From contig NZ_VFML01000001.1 of NCBI RefSeq assembly GCF_006715045.1, forward strand, positions 806,001 to 870,000: 64,000 nucleotides of DNA, written 5' to 3'. This DNA is from Amycolatopsis cihanbeyliensis (GTDB lineage: Bacteria > Actinomycetota > Actinomycetes > Mycobacteriales > Pseudonocardiaceae). Position 1 is the first letter of the stretch. Every line of letters starts with the position of its first letter. Positions 44,782 through 53,935 of the stretch are shown here, piece after piece. The translations under genes and the position numbers were made by a program. The notes under the pieces were generated by a model. That model saw nothing but the letters and a program-made list of their open reading frames with translations. It ran no database searches and had not been told where the DNA came from.

Positions 44782-45453
44782 TCACCGCTGGCCGGCGTCG
44801 GGCACGCGATACCCGGAGCCGACCACCGTCTCGATGATCCCCGGCTCACCCAGCTTCTTCCGCAATGTCATCACCGTCACTCGCACCGTCGTGGTGAACG
44901 GGTCGGCGTTCTCGTCCCACACGCGTTCCAGCAGCTCCTCGCTGCTCACCACGGAGCCGCCCGCGGACAGCAGTACCTCGAGCACGCCGAACTCCTTGCG
45001 GGTGAGCTCCACCGGCCCACTCGACCTGCGTACGGTACGCCGTGCCGGATCGAGCTCCACATCGCCCGCGGTCAGCAGCGGCGGCGCCGCCGGGGTGGCG
45101 CGCCTGCCGAGGGCACGCACCCTGGCGACCAGTTCCGGGAAGGCGAACGGCTTGGCGAGGTAGTCGTCGGCCCCGAGGGAAAGACCCTCCACCCGGTCGG
45201 CGATGGCGCCGCTCGCGGTCAGCATGAGCACCCTGGTCAGCTCACCGGAGCCGACGATTTCCTTGCACAGTTCGTCGCCCGACATACCGGGCAGGTCACG
45301 GTCCAGCAGGACGACGTCGTACCGGGTGATCGCCGCCTTCTCATGCCCCTCATCGCCGGTGAACGCGACGTCCACGGCCATGCCCTCGCGGCGCAACCCG
45401 CGCGCGATGGCCTCGGCGAGGGGTTCTTCGTCCTCAACTACCAGAATCCGCAC
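44782..45453 (-). CDS. OmpR/PhoB-type response regulator
   Basis: 223 residues from GTG 45453. Receiver: V-R-I-L-V-V-E-D-E at the start, phospho-acceptor in V-L-L-D-R-D-L-P-G-M, Thr in L-M-L-T-A-S, Lys in Y-L-A-K-P-F. The C-terminal winged helix has L-T-R-K-E-F-G-V-L and V-T-V-M-T-L-R-K-K-L. Pairs with the adjacent kinase in one operon. Target genes are not evident. Confidence 0.93.
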   Translation of the reverse strand: MRILVVEDEEPLAEAIARGLRREGMAVDVAFTGDEGHEKAAITRYDVVLLDRDLPGMSGDELCKEIVGSGELTRVLMLTASGAIADRVEGLSLGADDYLAKPFAFPELVARVRALGRRATPAAPPLLTAGDVELDPARRTVRRSSGPVELTRKEFGVLEVLLSAGGSVVSSEELLERVWDENADPFTTTVRVTVMTLRKKLGEPGIIETVVGSGYRVPDAGQR

Positions 45454-45508
45454 GTCAACACCGTGCCACAGATTCCTGAGAGTCACCTGGGCGACACGGG
45501 ACCAACCG

Positions 45509-46305
45509 TCATGCCCCGCCCGCGGCGAGCGGGGCGAGGTCGGCGGGGCGGACGCGGCAGCAGCCGCCGATGATCGTCGCGCCCGCGGCGAGCCAGCGGG
45601 ACGCCCCGGCCGCGGTGAACCGGGAGGCACCGGTCCAGCGGCGGGCCACGGGGTCCCAGCCTTCGCCACTGTTCGGGTAGGCGATCACCGGCTTGCCGGT
45701 GACCTGTACCGCCACGGCGACGGCGCCGGGCACCTCGGCGGGATCGCAGCAGTTCACCCCGACCGCGACGACCTGGTCGTTACCCGTGGCGACGGCGAAG
45801 GCCTCGGCCAGCGACTGCCCCGCGCGGGTCCGGTCACCGGAGATCGTGTAAGAGAGCCAGGCGGGCACGTCGAGGCCTTCGACGGCGGTGAGCAGCGCCG
45901 CCGCCTCGTCCACGTCCGGCACCGTCTCCAGCGCGAGCACGTCCGGTACTCCGAGCCGTCGGCGAGCAGCGCGCCGTACGGGCCGAGCGAGGCTGCGACC
46001 CATTCCGGCCCGGCCCGCCGGGCCAGCTCGACGCTGCGGCGCAGCAGCCGCGCCGCGTCGGCCCGCCCGATGCCGCGCTCCGCGAAGCCCGCGAAACCCG
46101 CCTGGTAACTCGCCGTGGTCGCGATCGCCGCACCGGACCGGACGAACGCGGCATGCGCGGCCACGATCTCCTCCGGGGCGTCGACCAGCAGTCGGGCCGA
46201 CCACAACGCGTCGGAGAGATCGTGCCCGCGGGCCTCCAGCTCGGTGGCGAGCCCACCGTCCAGCAACAGCGGCTCCCCGGCCAGCGCCGCGCCGAACCGC
46301 GACAA
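45509..46305 (-). pseudogene. mmuM: Homocysteine S-methyltransferase (mmuM) broken by an internal deletion
   Basis: The first 120 residues (M-S-R-F-G-A-A-L ... [15 protein letters not shown], from 46305) and the last 145 ([15 protein letters not shown] to the zinc-ligand G-G-C-C end at 45509) both match MmuM, but lie in different frames. The junction is at about 45945: S-E-Y is followed directly by P-D-V-L-A-L-E-T, whereas intact enzymes have some 25-30 residues between. So a frame-changing deletion, not just a base error, separates the halves. Zinc cysteines are present (V-N-C-C and G-G-C-C). The product should be non-functional unless the sequence is misassembled. Confidence 0.8.
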
Positions 46306-46308
46306 CGC

Positions 46309-48237
46309 TCAGTCCCGTGCGGAGCGGAACTGTGGCGGTGCGACCGCACCCGGCCGCGGCTCGCCGATCACCTCGGCCGCCCAGCCGGTCACCTTGCGGG
46401 CCACGTCCTGCCCGGTCAGCCCCACCGCGGCGAGCACCTCGTCCCGGGAACCGTGCGGGTGGAACTCCTGCGGGACGGCGAGATCGCGCAGCGGGATGTC
46501 GCATTCGGCGTCCCGCAGCGCGGTCGCCAGCGCGGAGCCGAACCCGCCGTGCCGCCCGCTGTCCTCCACGGTGACCACCATCCGGTGCTGCCGGGCCAGC
46601 TCCACCAGCTCCCCCGGCACCGGGAGCACCCAGCGGGGATCCACCACGGTGACCCCGATGCCCTGGTCCCCGAGCCGGTCGGCGGCGGTGAGGCCGAGCT
46701 TGGCGAACGCGCCGACGGCGACCAGCAGCACATCCCGGTCGCCGGGCTCGGGGGTACGCAGCACGTCCACCGTGCCGATCCGCCGCTGCGCCGGCAGCGA
46801 CTCGACTACCCCACCCTTGGAGAAGCGCAGCACGCTGGGCCCGTCGTCGATGGCCACCGCCTCGCGCAGCTCCTCCCGCAGGGTCTGCGCGTCCCGTGGC
46901 GCGGCCACCCGGATGCCGGGCACCATGCCCAGCAGGGACAGGTCCCACATGCCGTGGTGGCTCGGGCCGTCCGGCCCGGTGATGCCCGCGCGGTCCAGCA
47001 CCACGGTCACCGGCTGACGGTGCAGCGCCACATCCATCAGGAGCTGGTCGAACGCGCGGTTGAGGAAGGTCGAGTACACCGCGACCACCGGGTGCATACC
47101 GCCCATCGCCAGGCCGGCTGCGGAGGTCATCGCGTGCTGCTCGGCGATGCCGACGTCGAACCAGCGGTCCGGGTGCGCCTCGGCGAAGGTGTGCAGCCCG
47201 GTGGAACGCAGCATCGCGGCGGTGATCACCACCACATCAGGCCGCTCCTCGCCGATCCTCGCCAGCTCCGTGCCGAACACCGAGGTCCAGCTCGTGCCCT
47301 TGGCCGGCGGCTTGCCTGTCGCCGGGTCGATCGGGTCGGTCTGGTGCATCTGGTCGGCCTCGTGGTTCACCGCGGGCGGGTAACCATGGCCCTTCTCGGT
47401 AACCGCGTGCACGATCACCGGGCCGCCGAAAGCCCGCGCGCTGAGCATCGCCTTCTCCAGCGCCACGAGGTCGTGCCCGTCGACCGGCCCGAGGTACTTC
47501 AAGCCGAGGTCGGAGAACATCCGCTGCGGGCTCAGCGCGTCCTTCAGCCCCGCCTTCGCGGCGTGCAGCGCGGCGTACAGCGGCCTGCCCACCACCGGGG
47601 TGGACTGCAGCAGCTCGCGCCCGCCGTCCAGCAGCCGCTCGTAGCCGGGCTGCAACCGCAACGCGGCCAGGTGCTCGGCGATGCCGCCGATGGTCGGCGA
47701 GTAGGAGCGGCCGTTGTCGTTCACCACGATGACGATCGGCCGGTGTGGATCGGCGGCGATGTTGTTCAGTGCCTCCCAGCACATCCCCCCGGTGAGCGCG
47801 CCGTCCCCGACCACCGCGACGGCGTGCCGGTCCTCGCCGGCGAGCTGGAACGCCTTGGCGAGGCCGTCGGCATAGGACAACGCGGTGGAGGCGTGACTGT
47901 TCTCCACCAGGTCGTGCTCGCTCTCGGCGCGGGCCGGGTACCCGGCGATGCCGCCCTGCTGGCGCAGTCCCGCGAACTCGGAGCCGCGGCCGGTGACGGC
48001 CTTGTGCACGTAGGACTGGTGGCCGACGTCGAAGAGGACGGCGTCCCGCGGCGAGTCGAACACCCGGTGCACCGCGAGGGTGAGCTCGACCACGCCGAGG
48101 TTCGGGCCCAGGTGGCCACCGCTCGCGCACACCGTGTCGACGAGGAAATCCCTGAGCTCATCGGCCAGCCGCGTCAGCTCGCCATGCTCCATCCGTTTGA
48201 GATCAGCCGGTCCGTGCACGGATTCCAGCAACGTCAC
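46309..48237 (-). CDS. dxs: 1-deoxy-D-xylulose-5-phosphate synthase
   Basis: 642 residues. Thiamine-diphosphate motif [16 protein letters not shown] at about 150-165, the [10 protein letters not shown] block near residue 70 and the transketolase-like centre with A-E-Q-H-A-M-T and [10 protein letters not shown]. It makes DXP from pyruvate and glyceraldehyde-3-phosphate, the first step of the MEP isoprenoid pathway and a source for thiamine and pyridoxal. It ends 3 bases before mmuM starts. Confidence 0.95.
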   Translation of the reverse strand: MTLLESVHGPADLKRMEHGELTRLADELRDFLVDTVCASGGHLGPNLGVVELTLAVHRVFDSPRDAVLFDVGHQSYVHKAVTGRGSEFAGLRQQGGIAGYPARAESEHDLVENSHASTALSYADGLAKAFQLAGEDRHAVAVVGDGALTGGMCWEALNNIAADPHRPIVIVVNDNGRSYSPTIGGIAEHLAALRLQPGYERLLDGGRELLQSTPVVGRPLYAALHAAKAGLKDALSPQRMFSDLGLKYLGPVDGHDLVALEKAMLSARAFGGPVIVHAVTEKGHGYPPAVNHEADQMHQTDPIDPATGKPPAKGTSWTSVFGTELARIGEERPDVVVITAAMLRSTGLHTFAEAHPDRWFDVGIAEQHAMTSAAGLAMGGMHPVVAVYSTFLNRAFDQLLMDVALHRQPVTVVLDRAGITGPDGPSHHGMWDLSLLGMVPGIRVAAPRDAQTLREELREAVAIDDGPSVLRFSKGGVVESLPAQRRIGTVDVLRTPEPGDRDVLLVAVGAFAKLGLTAADRLGDQGIGVTVVDPRWVLPVPGELVELARQHRMVVTVEDSGRHGGFGSALATALRDAECDIPLRDLAVPQEFHPHGSRDEVLAAVGLTGQDVARKVTGWAAEVIGEPRPGAVAPPQFRSARD

Positions 48238-48457
48238 GCTCCACCTCGCCCGTCGTCATTCGATAGGAGTGCTTCGGCCCAGTCTACGGAGCGGTGGCGC
48301 CCGCGAATTTCCCCGAGCGGGTGACACCGGCCTCCACGCTGGTCACCCGGCGGGCCACCAGCCGGACGTGGCCCGGATTACTACACAAGAGGCGCCGCGG
48401 ACCACACCGCGTAGGATCTCGGCTGCTCCAATCGGCGGACAGCAGCGAGAGGGTTCG

Positions 48458-49936
48458 ATGGCGGACTTCTACATCGGCGGCCAGTGGGTGGCGGCCAGGG
48501 ACGGCAGGACGCGGGACATCCACTGCCCCGCGAACGGCTCGCTGGTGGCGAGCGTCGCCGAGGGCGGTCGCGAGGACACCGAGGCGGCCATCGCGGCCGC
48601 CCGCGAGGCGTTCGACAACGGACCGTGGCCGTCCACCGCGGCGGCCGAGCGCGGGGACGTGCTGCTGCGCGCCGCCGAGCTGCTGGAGCGGCGCAAGGAC
48701 GCTTTCGCCCGCGCCGAGTCGCTGGACACCGGCAAACGGCTGGTGGAGAGCGAGTACGACCTGGACGACATCGCCGCCTGCTTCCGCTACTTCGGCAAGC
48801 TGGCCGGGAACGACGCCGGCCGGGTGGTGGACACCGGGAACCCCGACGCGTTCAGCCGGGTGGTGTACGAGCCGGTCGGCGTCTGCGGGCTGATCACCCC
48901 GTGGAACTTCCCGCTGCTGCAGACGGCGTGGAAGGTCGCGCCGGCGCTGGCCGCGGGGAACACCTTCGTGTTGAAGCCGAGTGAGCTGACCCCGCACACC
49001 TCGATCCTGCTGATGCGGCTGCTGTCCGACGCCGGGGTGCCGGACGGGGTGGCGAACCTGGTGCTCGGCGCCGGGCCGGAGGTCGGTGCCCCGCTGGCCG
49101 AGCACCCGGATGTGGATCTGGTCTCCTTCACCGGCGGGCTGGTCACCGGCCGCCGGATCGCCGCGGCCGCCGCGACCACGGTCAAGAAGGTGGCGCTGGA
49201 ACTGGGCGGTAAGAATCCGAACGTGGTCTTCGCCGACGCGGACTTCGAGACCGCGGTGGACTTCGCGCTCACCGCGATCTTCCTGCACTCCGGGCAGGTG
49301 TGCTCGGCGGGCTCGCGGCTGATCGTCGAGCAGAGCATCCACGACGCCTTCGTGGACGAGGTGGTGCGCAGGGCCGAGCTGATCAGGCTGGGCGGGCCCT
49401 TCGACCCGGACGCCGAGACCGGACCGCTGATCTCCGCGGCGCACCGGGAGAAGGTCGAGGCCTACGTGGCCGCCGCCATCGCCGAGGGCGCCGTGCTGCG
49501 CACCGGCGGCCGCCGCCCGGAGGAGGAGCGGCTGGCCGACGGCTACTACTACCTGCCGACGGTGCTGGACAACGTGCGCCCACGCGGCACCGCCGTCGTC
49601 GAGGAGTCCTTCGGTCCGGTGCTGACCGTGGAGACCTTCACGAGCGAGGACGAGGCGGTCCGGATCGCGAACGACACGCACTACGGCCTCGCCGGTGCGG
49701 TGTTCACCAACGACGCCGGGCGCGCGCAGCGCGTGGCCGGCAGGCTGCGGCACGGCACGGTGTGGATCAACGACTTCCACCCCTACCTGCCGCAGGCCGA
49801 ATGGGGCGGGTTCAAGCAGTCCGGTTTCGGGCGCGAACTCGGCCCGGGTGGCCTCGCCGAGTACCAGGAGGCGAAGCACATCTACCAGAACCTGCGGCCC
49901 GCACCCGGGTACTGGTTCTCCAGCGAGCAGGCCTGA
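48458..49936 (+). CDS. betB: Betaine-aldehyde dehydrogenase-like aldehyde dehydrogenase
   Basis: 492 residues. Catalytic cysteine C282 (S-G-Q-V-C-S-A-G), general-base Glu in A-L-E-L-G-G-K-N-P-N, NAD loop F-T-G-G-L-V-T-G and the ITPWNFP entry motif. Phylogenetic character cannot be computed here, but the adjacent choline-dehydrogenase-like gene argues for oxidation of betaine aldehyde to glycine betaine, an osmoprotectant. ATG 48458 follows GAGAGGG. 22 bases separate it from the next gene. Confidence 0.82.
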   Translation: MADFYIGGQWVAARDGRTRDIHCPANGSLVASVAEGGREDTEAAIAAAREAFDNGPWPSTAAAERGDVLLRAAELLERRKDAFARAESLDTGKRLVESEYDLDDIAACFRYFGKLAGNDAGRVVDTGNPDAFSRVVYEPVGVCGLITPWNFPLLQTAWKVAPALAAGNTFVLKPSELTPHTSILLMRLLSDAGVPDGVANLVLGAGPEVGAPLAEHPDVDLVSFTGGLVTGRRIAAAAATTVKKVALELGGKNPNVVFADADFETAVDFALTAIFLHSGQVCSAGSRLIVEQSIHDAFVDEVVRRAELIRLGGPFDPDAETGPLISAAHREKVEAYVAAAIAEGAVLRTGGRRPEEERLADGYYYLPTVLDNVRPRGTAVVEESFGPVLTVETFTSEDEAVRIANDTHYGLAGAVFTNDAGRAQRVAGRLRHGTVWINDFHPYLPQAEWGGFKQSGFGRELGPGGLAEYQEAKHIYQNLRPAPGYWFSSEQA

Positions 49937-49958
49937 CCGGGCCCGGAAAGGACAAGCG

Positions 49959-51518
49959 TTGAGCAGTGAGTTCGGCAGCGAGTTCGACTATGTCGTGGTC
50001 GGTGGCGGCACGGCGGGTTCGGTGGTGGCCGCGCGGCTGTCCGAGAACCCGGATGTGACCGTCTGCCTCCTCGAGGCCGGACCATCCGATGTGGACGATC
50101 CCGCCATATTGGAGCTGGACCGGTGGATGGGCTTGCTGGAATCCGGTTACGACTGGGACTACCTGGTCGAGCCGCAGGATTCCGGGAACTCCTTCCTGCG
50201 CCACGCCAGGGCGAAGGTGCTCGGCGGCTGCTCATCGCACAACTCCTGCATCGCGTTCTGGGCACCGGCCGAGGACCTGGACGAGTGGGCCTCGCTCGGC
50301 CTGCCCGGCTGGTCGGCGGCCGACATCTTCCCGCTGTACCGGCGACTCGAGACCAACGACGGGCCTGGCGAGCATCACGGGCGTTCCGGCCCGGTGACCA
50401 TCCGCTCGGTGCCGCCGCGGGACCCGGCGGGCGCGGCGCTGCTGGAGGCCTGCGCGCAGGCCGGCATCCCGCGCACCGAGTTCAACTCCGGCCGGACCGT
50501 GACGCACGGCGCCAACTGGTTCCAGATCAACGCGCGCGAGGACGGCACCCGATCCTCGGCCTCGGTGTCCTACCTGCACCCGATCCTCGGCACGCGGCCG
50601 AACCTGCACGTGCGCACCGGGGTGCGCGCGAAGAAGCTGAGCTTCGCGGGAACCCGCTGCACCGGGGTCGAGGTGTTGACCGAGGACATGCTGCGCAGCG
50701 AGCGGATCACCGCCCGGAAGGAGGTGGTCCTCAGCACGGGCGCGATCGACGGGCCGAAGCTGCTGATGCTGTCCGGGATCGGGCCCGCGGAGCACCTGCG
50801 CGAGGTCGGGGTGGAGGTGCTGGTCGACTCCCCCGGCGTCGGCGAGAACCTGCAGGACCACCCCGAGGGCCTGGTGCAGTGGGACGCCCGCAAGCCGATG
50901 ACCACCGAGTCCACCCAGTGGTGGGAGATCGGGATCTTCACCACCACGCAGGACGGCCTGGACCGTCCGGACCTGATGTTCCACTACGGCTCGGTGCCCT
51001 TCGACCTGAACACCCTGCGGCACGGCTACCCGACCACCGAGAACGGCTTCTGTCTCACCCCGAACGTGACCAGGAGCCGCTCCACCGGCACGGTCCGGCT
51101 GAGCACAAGGGACTTCCGGGACAAGCCGAAGGTGGACCCGCGTTACTTCACCGATCCGCACGACATCCGGGTGATGACCTACGGCGTCAAACTGGCCAGG
51201 GAGATCGTGTCCCAACCCGCGATGGCGGAGTGGGCCGGTGCGGAGCTCGCGCCGGGCGCCGACGCCCGCACCGACGACGAGATCGCCGACTACCTCCGTC
51301 GGACGCACAACACCGTCTACCACCCGGCCTGCACGGTGAAGATGGGTCCCGACGCCGACCCGATGGCCCCGGTGGACGCGCGACTGCGGGTGCGTGGCGT
51401 GGAGGGCCTGCGCGTGGCCGACGCCTCGGTCATGCCGTTCCTCGTCGCCGTCAACCCGTGCATCACCACCATGGCCATCGGTGAGAAGTGCGCCGACCTG
51501 CTGGCCGAGGACGCCTGA
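49959..51518 (+). CDS. GMC-family oxidoreductase, choline dehydrogenase-like
   Basis: 519 residues, probably from TTG 49959 with GGAAAGGA upstream. FAD-binding Y-V-V-V-G-G-G-T-A-G-S-V-V-A-A-R-L at the start, GMC signature 1 around L-G-G-C-S-S-H-N-S-C, signature 2 G-A-I-D-G-P-K-L-L-M-L-S-G-I-G, and the active-site pair in Y-H-P-A-C-T-V-K-M-G and N-P-C-I-T-T-M. With the upstream aldehyde dehydrogenase it would convert choline to glycine betaine; other alcohol substrates are possible. It converges on the phosphonate-type cluster, 16 bases from its last gene. Confidence 0.85.
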   Translation: MSSEFGSEFDYVVVGGGTAGSVVAARLSENPDVTVCLLEAGPSDVDDPAILELDRWMGLLESGYDWDYLVEPQDSGNSFLRHARAKVLGGCSSHNSCIAFWAPAEDLDEWASLGLPGWSAADIFPLYRRLETNDGPGEHHGRSGPVTIRSVPPRDPAGAALLEACAQAGIPRTEFNSGRTVTHGANWFQINAREDGTRSSASVSYLHPILGTRPNLHVRTGVRAKKLSFAGTRCTGVEVLTEDMLRSERITARKEVVLSTGAIDGPKLLMLSGIGPAEHLREVGVEVLVDSPGVGENLQDHPEGLVQWDARKPMTTESTQWWEIGIFTTTQDGLDRPDLMFHYGSVPFDLNTLRHGYPTTENGFCLTPNVTRSRSTGTVRLSTRDFRDKPKVDPRYFTDPHDIRVMTYGVKLAREIVSQPAMAEWAGAELAPGADARTDDEIADYLRRTHNTVYHPACTVKMGPDADPMAPVDARLRVRGVEGLRVADASVMPFLVAVNPCITTMAIGEKCADLLAEDA

Positions 51519-51534
51519 GCCAGGCGCTCGGTTC

Positions 51535-52578
51535 TTAGCTCAACACGGTCCGGGTGTCGGCGACTCCGATCCGCGCCGGGTGGTGCCAGGCGACGTCGCG
51601 GGCCGTGTCGTCGACCTGGTCGGCGACGTCGAGCACGAGCGCGAAGAGCGCCATCCGGACCGGGATTCCGTTGTCCGTCTGCCGGAAGATGGCGAGTTCC
51701 GGATGCAGGTTGAGGTCGTCGGCGAGTTCGCTCCGACCGGTCCTGCTGTCTCGGGGAAGCGGGTGCATCAGTGTCGTTCCCGGCCTGCACACCCGTTCGT
51801 ACAGGGCGGCGTCGATGCGGAACCGGTCCTGGTAGCCGCTGATGGAGACGTCTTCCGGGATGCGCTCCTGCTGGATACGGGTGGTGTAGACGACGTCGGC
51901 TTCCCGGATTCCTTCGGCGAGGTCGTCGGTGATGTCGACCCGGTGACCGCGCTGCCGCAGGCTCGCGGCGAGGTCGTCGGGGATCTGGAGCACGGGCGGA
52001 GCGACACACACGAACCGGAGGGTGTCCTCCAGCGCGAGCAGCTTCGTCAGCGAGTGTACGGTTCGGCCGTACCGCAGATCGCCGACGAACGCCACGGTCG
52101 CGCCGCCGACCCCGCCCGGTCGAAGGCCTCGCTCGCGGCACAGGGTGTAGAGGTCCAGCAGTGCTTGGGTCGGATGCTCGCCTGGGCCGTCCCCGCCGTT
52201 GACCACCGGGACGTTGGTGGCCGCGGCGAACTCGCTGACGGCGCCTTCTTCCGGGTGACGGACCACGAGGGTGTCCACATAGCCGCTCACCACCCGACTC
52301 GTGTCGTAGATCGACTCACCCTTGGCCATGGACGAGAAGGCGAAGCCGGTGGTTTCGCTGACGTGGCCGCCCAGCCGGTTGAAGGCCGCACCGAAGCTCA
52401 GGCGAGACCTGGTGCTCGGTTCGAAGAACAGGTTTCCGAGTACGGCGCCTTCGAGGACACGGGTGGTGCGCTGCCGCCGAGCATAGGGCAGCATTCGATC
52501 GGTCACCTCGAACAACCGCTCCAACTGGGGAAGATCGAACTGTTCGACGGTGAGGATGTGTTCACCTGCGAGATTCAC
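51535..52578 (-). CDS. Second-type aspartate carbamoyltransferase (candidate resistant target)
   Basis: 347 residues from GTG 52578 (GGAGG upstream). The carbamoyl-phosphate loop is S55-T-R-S-R (usual S-T-R-T-R), with K86 of the S-S-M-A-K-G-E loop, R107, H135, Q138, R172, R234 and Q236 aligning to the known Escherichia coli active-site residues. The phrases V-G-D-L-R-Y-G-R-T-V-H-S-L and H-P-L-P-R-D-S are those of the E. coli/eukaryote-like catalytic chain, not of the actinobacterial PyrB (which has V-G-D-I-x-H-S-R-V and H-P-G-P). No other pyr gene is near. It is the last gene of the phosphonate-type operon; a self-resistance role is inferred. Confidence 0.9.
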   Translation of the reverse strand: MNLAGEHILTVEQFDLPQLERLFEVTDRMLPYARRQRTTRVLEGAVLGNLFFEPSTRSRLSFGAAFNRLGGHVSETTGFAFSSMAKGESIYDTSRVVSGYVDTLVVRHPEEGAVSEFAAATNVPVVNGGDGPGEHPTQALLDLYTLCRERGLRPGGVGGATVAFVGDLRYGRTVHSLTKLLALEDTLRFVCVAPPVLQIPDDLAASLRQRGHRVDITDDLAEGIREADVVYTTRIQQERIPEDVSISGYQDRFRIDAALYERVCRPGTTLMHPLPRDSRTGRSELADDLNLHPELAIFRQTDNGIPVRMALFALVLDVADQVDDTARDVAWHHPARIGVADTRTVLS

Positions 52579-52654
52579 CGAGCCTCCATCCGTGCGGTGC
52601 TGCCATCGTGACACAGCGTATCGCCGCCGTGGCGCCATCGCCTCGTGGTGTCGC

Positions 52655-53935
52655 TCAGCGGGCGTCGGCCCGCCCCGGCTCGGTCCGCCCATGGTCCTCG
52701 CCCGGCCACGGCGCCCCGGCCAGCCGCCGCGTCGCGGTTCCCGCGAGCACGAAGAGCGCGGCCATCGGGATCCACGTCGCGGCTCCGACGATCGCGATGA
52801 CCGACACGAGCGCTGGGCCGACAGATCGTTGCACGCCGATACCGATACTGAAGACGGCGAGGTGGGCGCCCCGGTCCGCCGGTGGCGCGTGGCCGTAGGA
52901 CAGCTCCCAGGCTCCGGCGACCTGTAGCGACTCGCCCAGTGACAGCAGGACCACCGCGGCGACGAGCGCGATCACACCGGCGATCGGCGGCAGCACGGCC
53001 GCCACCGCGAAGCAGCCGCAGGCCGCCGCCAGCAGCCAGCCCGCGTTCCGCTCGGCCCGCGCCGCCGCCGGCAGGGTCGACGCCATGCGGCTGAGTCTGC
53101 GTTGCAGCACCACGACGAGAACGGTGTTCAGCACGAACATCAGCGGCAACGTCGACTCCGGGATCTCCGTCTGCCGGATGACGTACAGTGGCAGGGCGAG
53201 CAGCAGGATCGTGTCGTGCAGCAGCATGATCACGTTGAGTGCGCTCAGGGCCAGGTACCGGGGCTTGATCCTGCGCAGTCCTCGGCCCGCGCGGTCCGGC
53301 CGCAGCGCGCGCACGTTACGGATACCGCCCAGCAGTACGCCCGCCAGGGCGAAGGACACCGCGTTGCCGATCGGAATCGCGTCGTAGGCGGTGGTCGTGC
53401 CGATCGCCACGGCCACGCTGGTCACCAGCGCGCCCAGCGAGAAACCCGCGTTGCGCAGCGCTCGCACGTATCCCATGGTTTCGGTGCGCCGTTCGCCGCC
53501 GACGGTCGCGCCGACCATGGCCTGAAACACCGGGGCCGCCATCCGGTCAGCCACGGTGACCAGCGTGATGATCGCGACGAATCCGATCACGTTGCCGGCG
53601 AAGGGGTAGAGCGGATAGATGGCCGCGCGGGCGAAATGGGCGAACTTCAACGTTCGCGCGTACCCGACGCGATCGGCCACGGCACCCAGCGGAGCGACGA
53701 CAAGGAGCGCGACCACGCCCGCGACGGCGAAGCCCGCGCCGATCGTGATCGTGTCCAGCTCCAGCCGGAGACTGAAGTACACCACCGCGCCGGACATGAA
53801 CAGACCCGAGCCGAGCGAGTCGGCCAGTGCCGAGCCGGCGATGCGCCCAGCACCGGCCGGCGGCACCACGATGTCGCGAAACGCCTGCCCCAGCCGGGTT
53901 CGCGTGGATCGCACGCGCTCGGGGGAATCGCTCAC
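52655..53935 (-). CDS. MFS transporter of the biosynthetic operon
   Basis: 426 residues from a GTG overlapping the preceding ATP-grasp stop (GTGA). Twelve hydrophobic helices; loop 2-3 reads A-P-L-G-A-V-A-D-R-V-G-Y-A-R. Similar proteins are drug/metabolite exporters. It is 76 bases upstream of the ATCase gene on the same transcript, so exporter and proposed resistant target are the last two genes. Likely exports the product. Confidence 0.85.
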   Translation of the reverse strand: MSDSPERVRSTRTRLGQAFRDIVVPPAGAGRIAGSALADSLGSGLFMSGAVVYFSLRLELDTITIGAGFAVAGVVALLVVAPLGAVADRVGYARTLKFAHFARAAIYPLYPFAGNVIGFVAIITLVTVADRMAAPVFQAMVGATVGGERRTETMGYVRALRNAGFSLGALVTSVAVAIGTTTAYDAIPIGNAVSFALAGVLLGGIRNVRALRPDRAGRGLRRIKPRYLALSALNVIMLLHDTILLLALPLYVIRQTEIPESTLPLMFVLNTVLVVVLQRRLSRMASTLPAAARAERNAGWLLAAACGCFAVAAVLPPIAGVIALVAAVVLLSLGESLQVAGAWELSYGHAPPADRGAHLAVFSIGIGVQRSVGPALVSVIAIVGAATWIPMAALFVLAGTATRRLAGAPWPGEDHGRTEPGRADAR

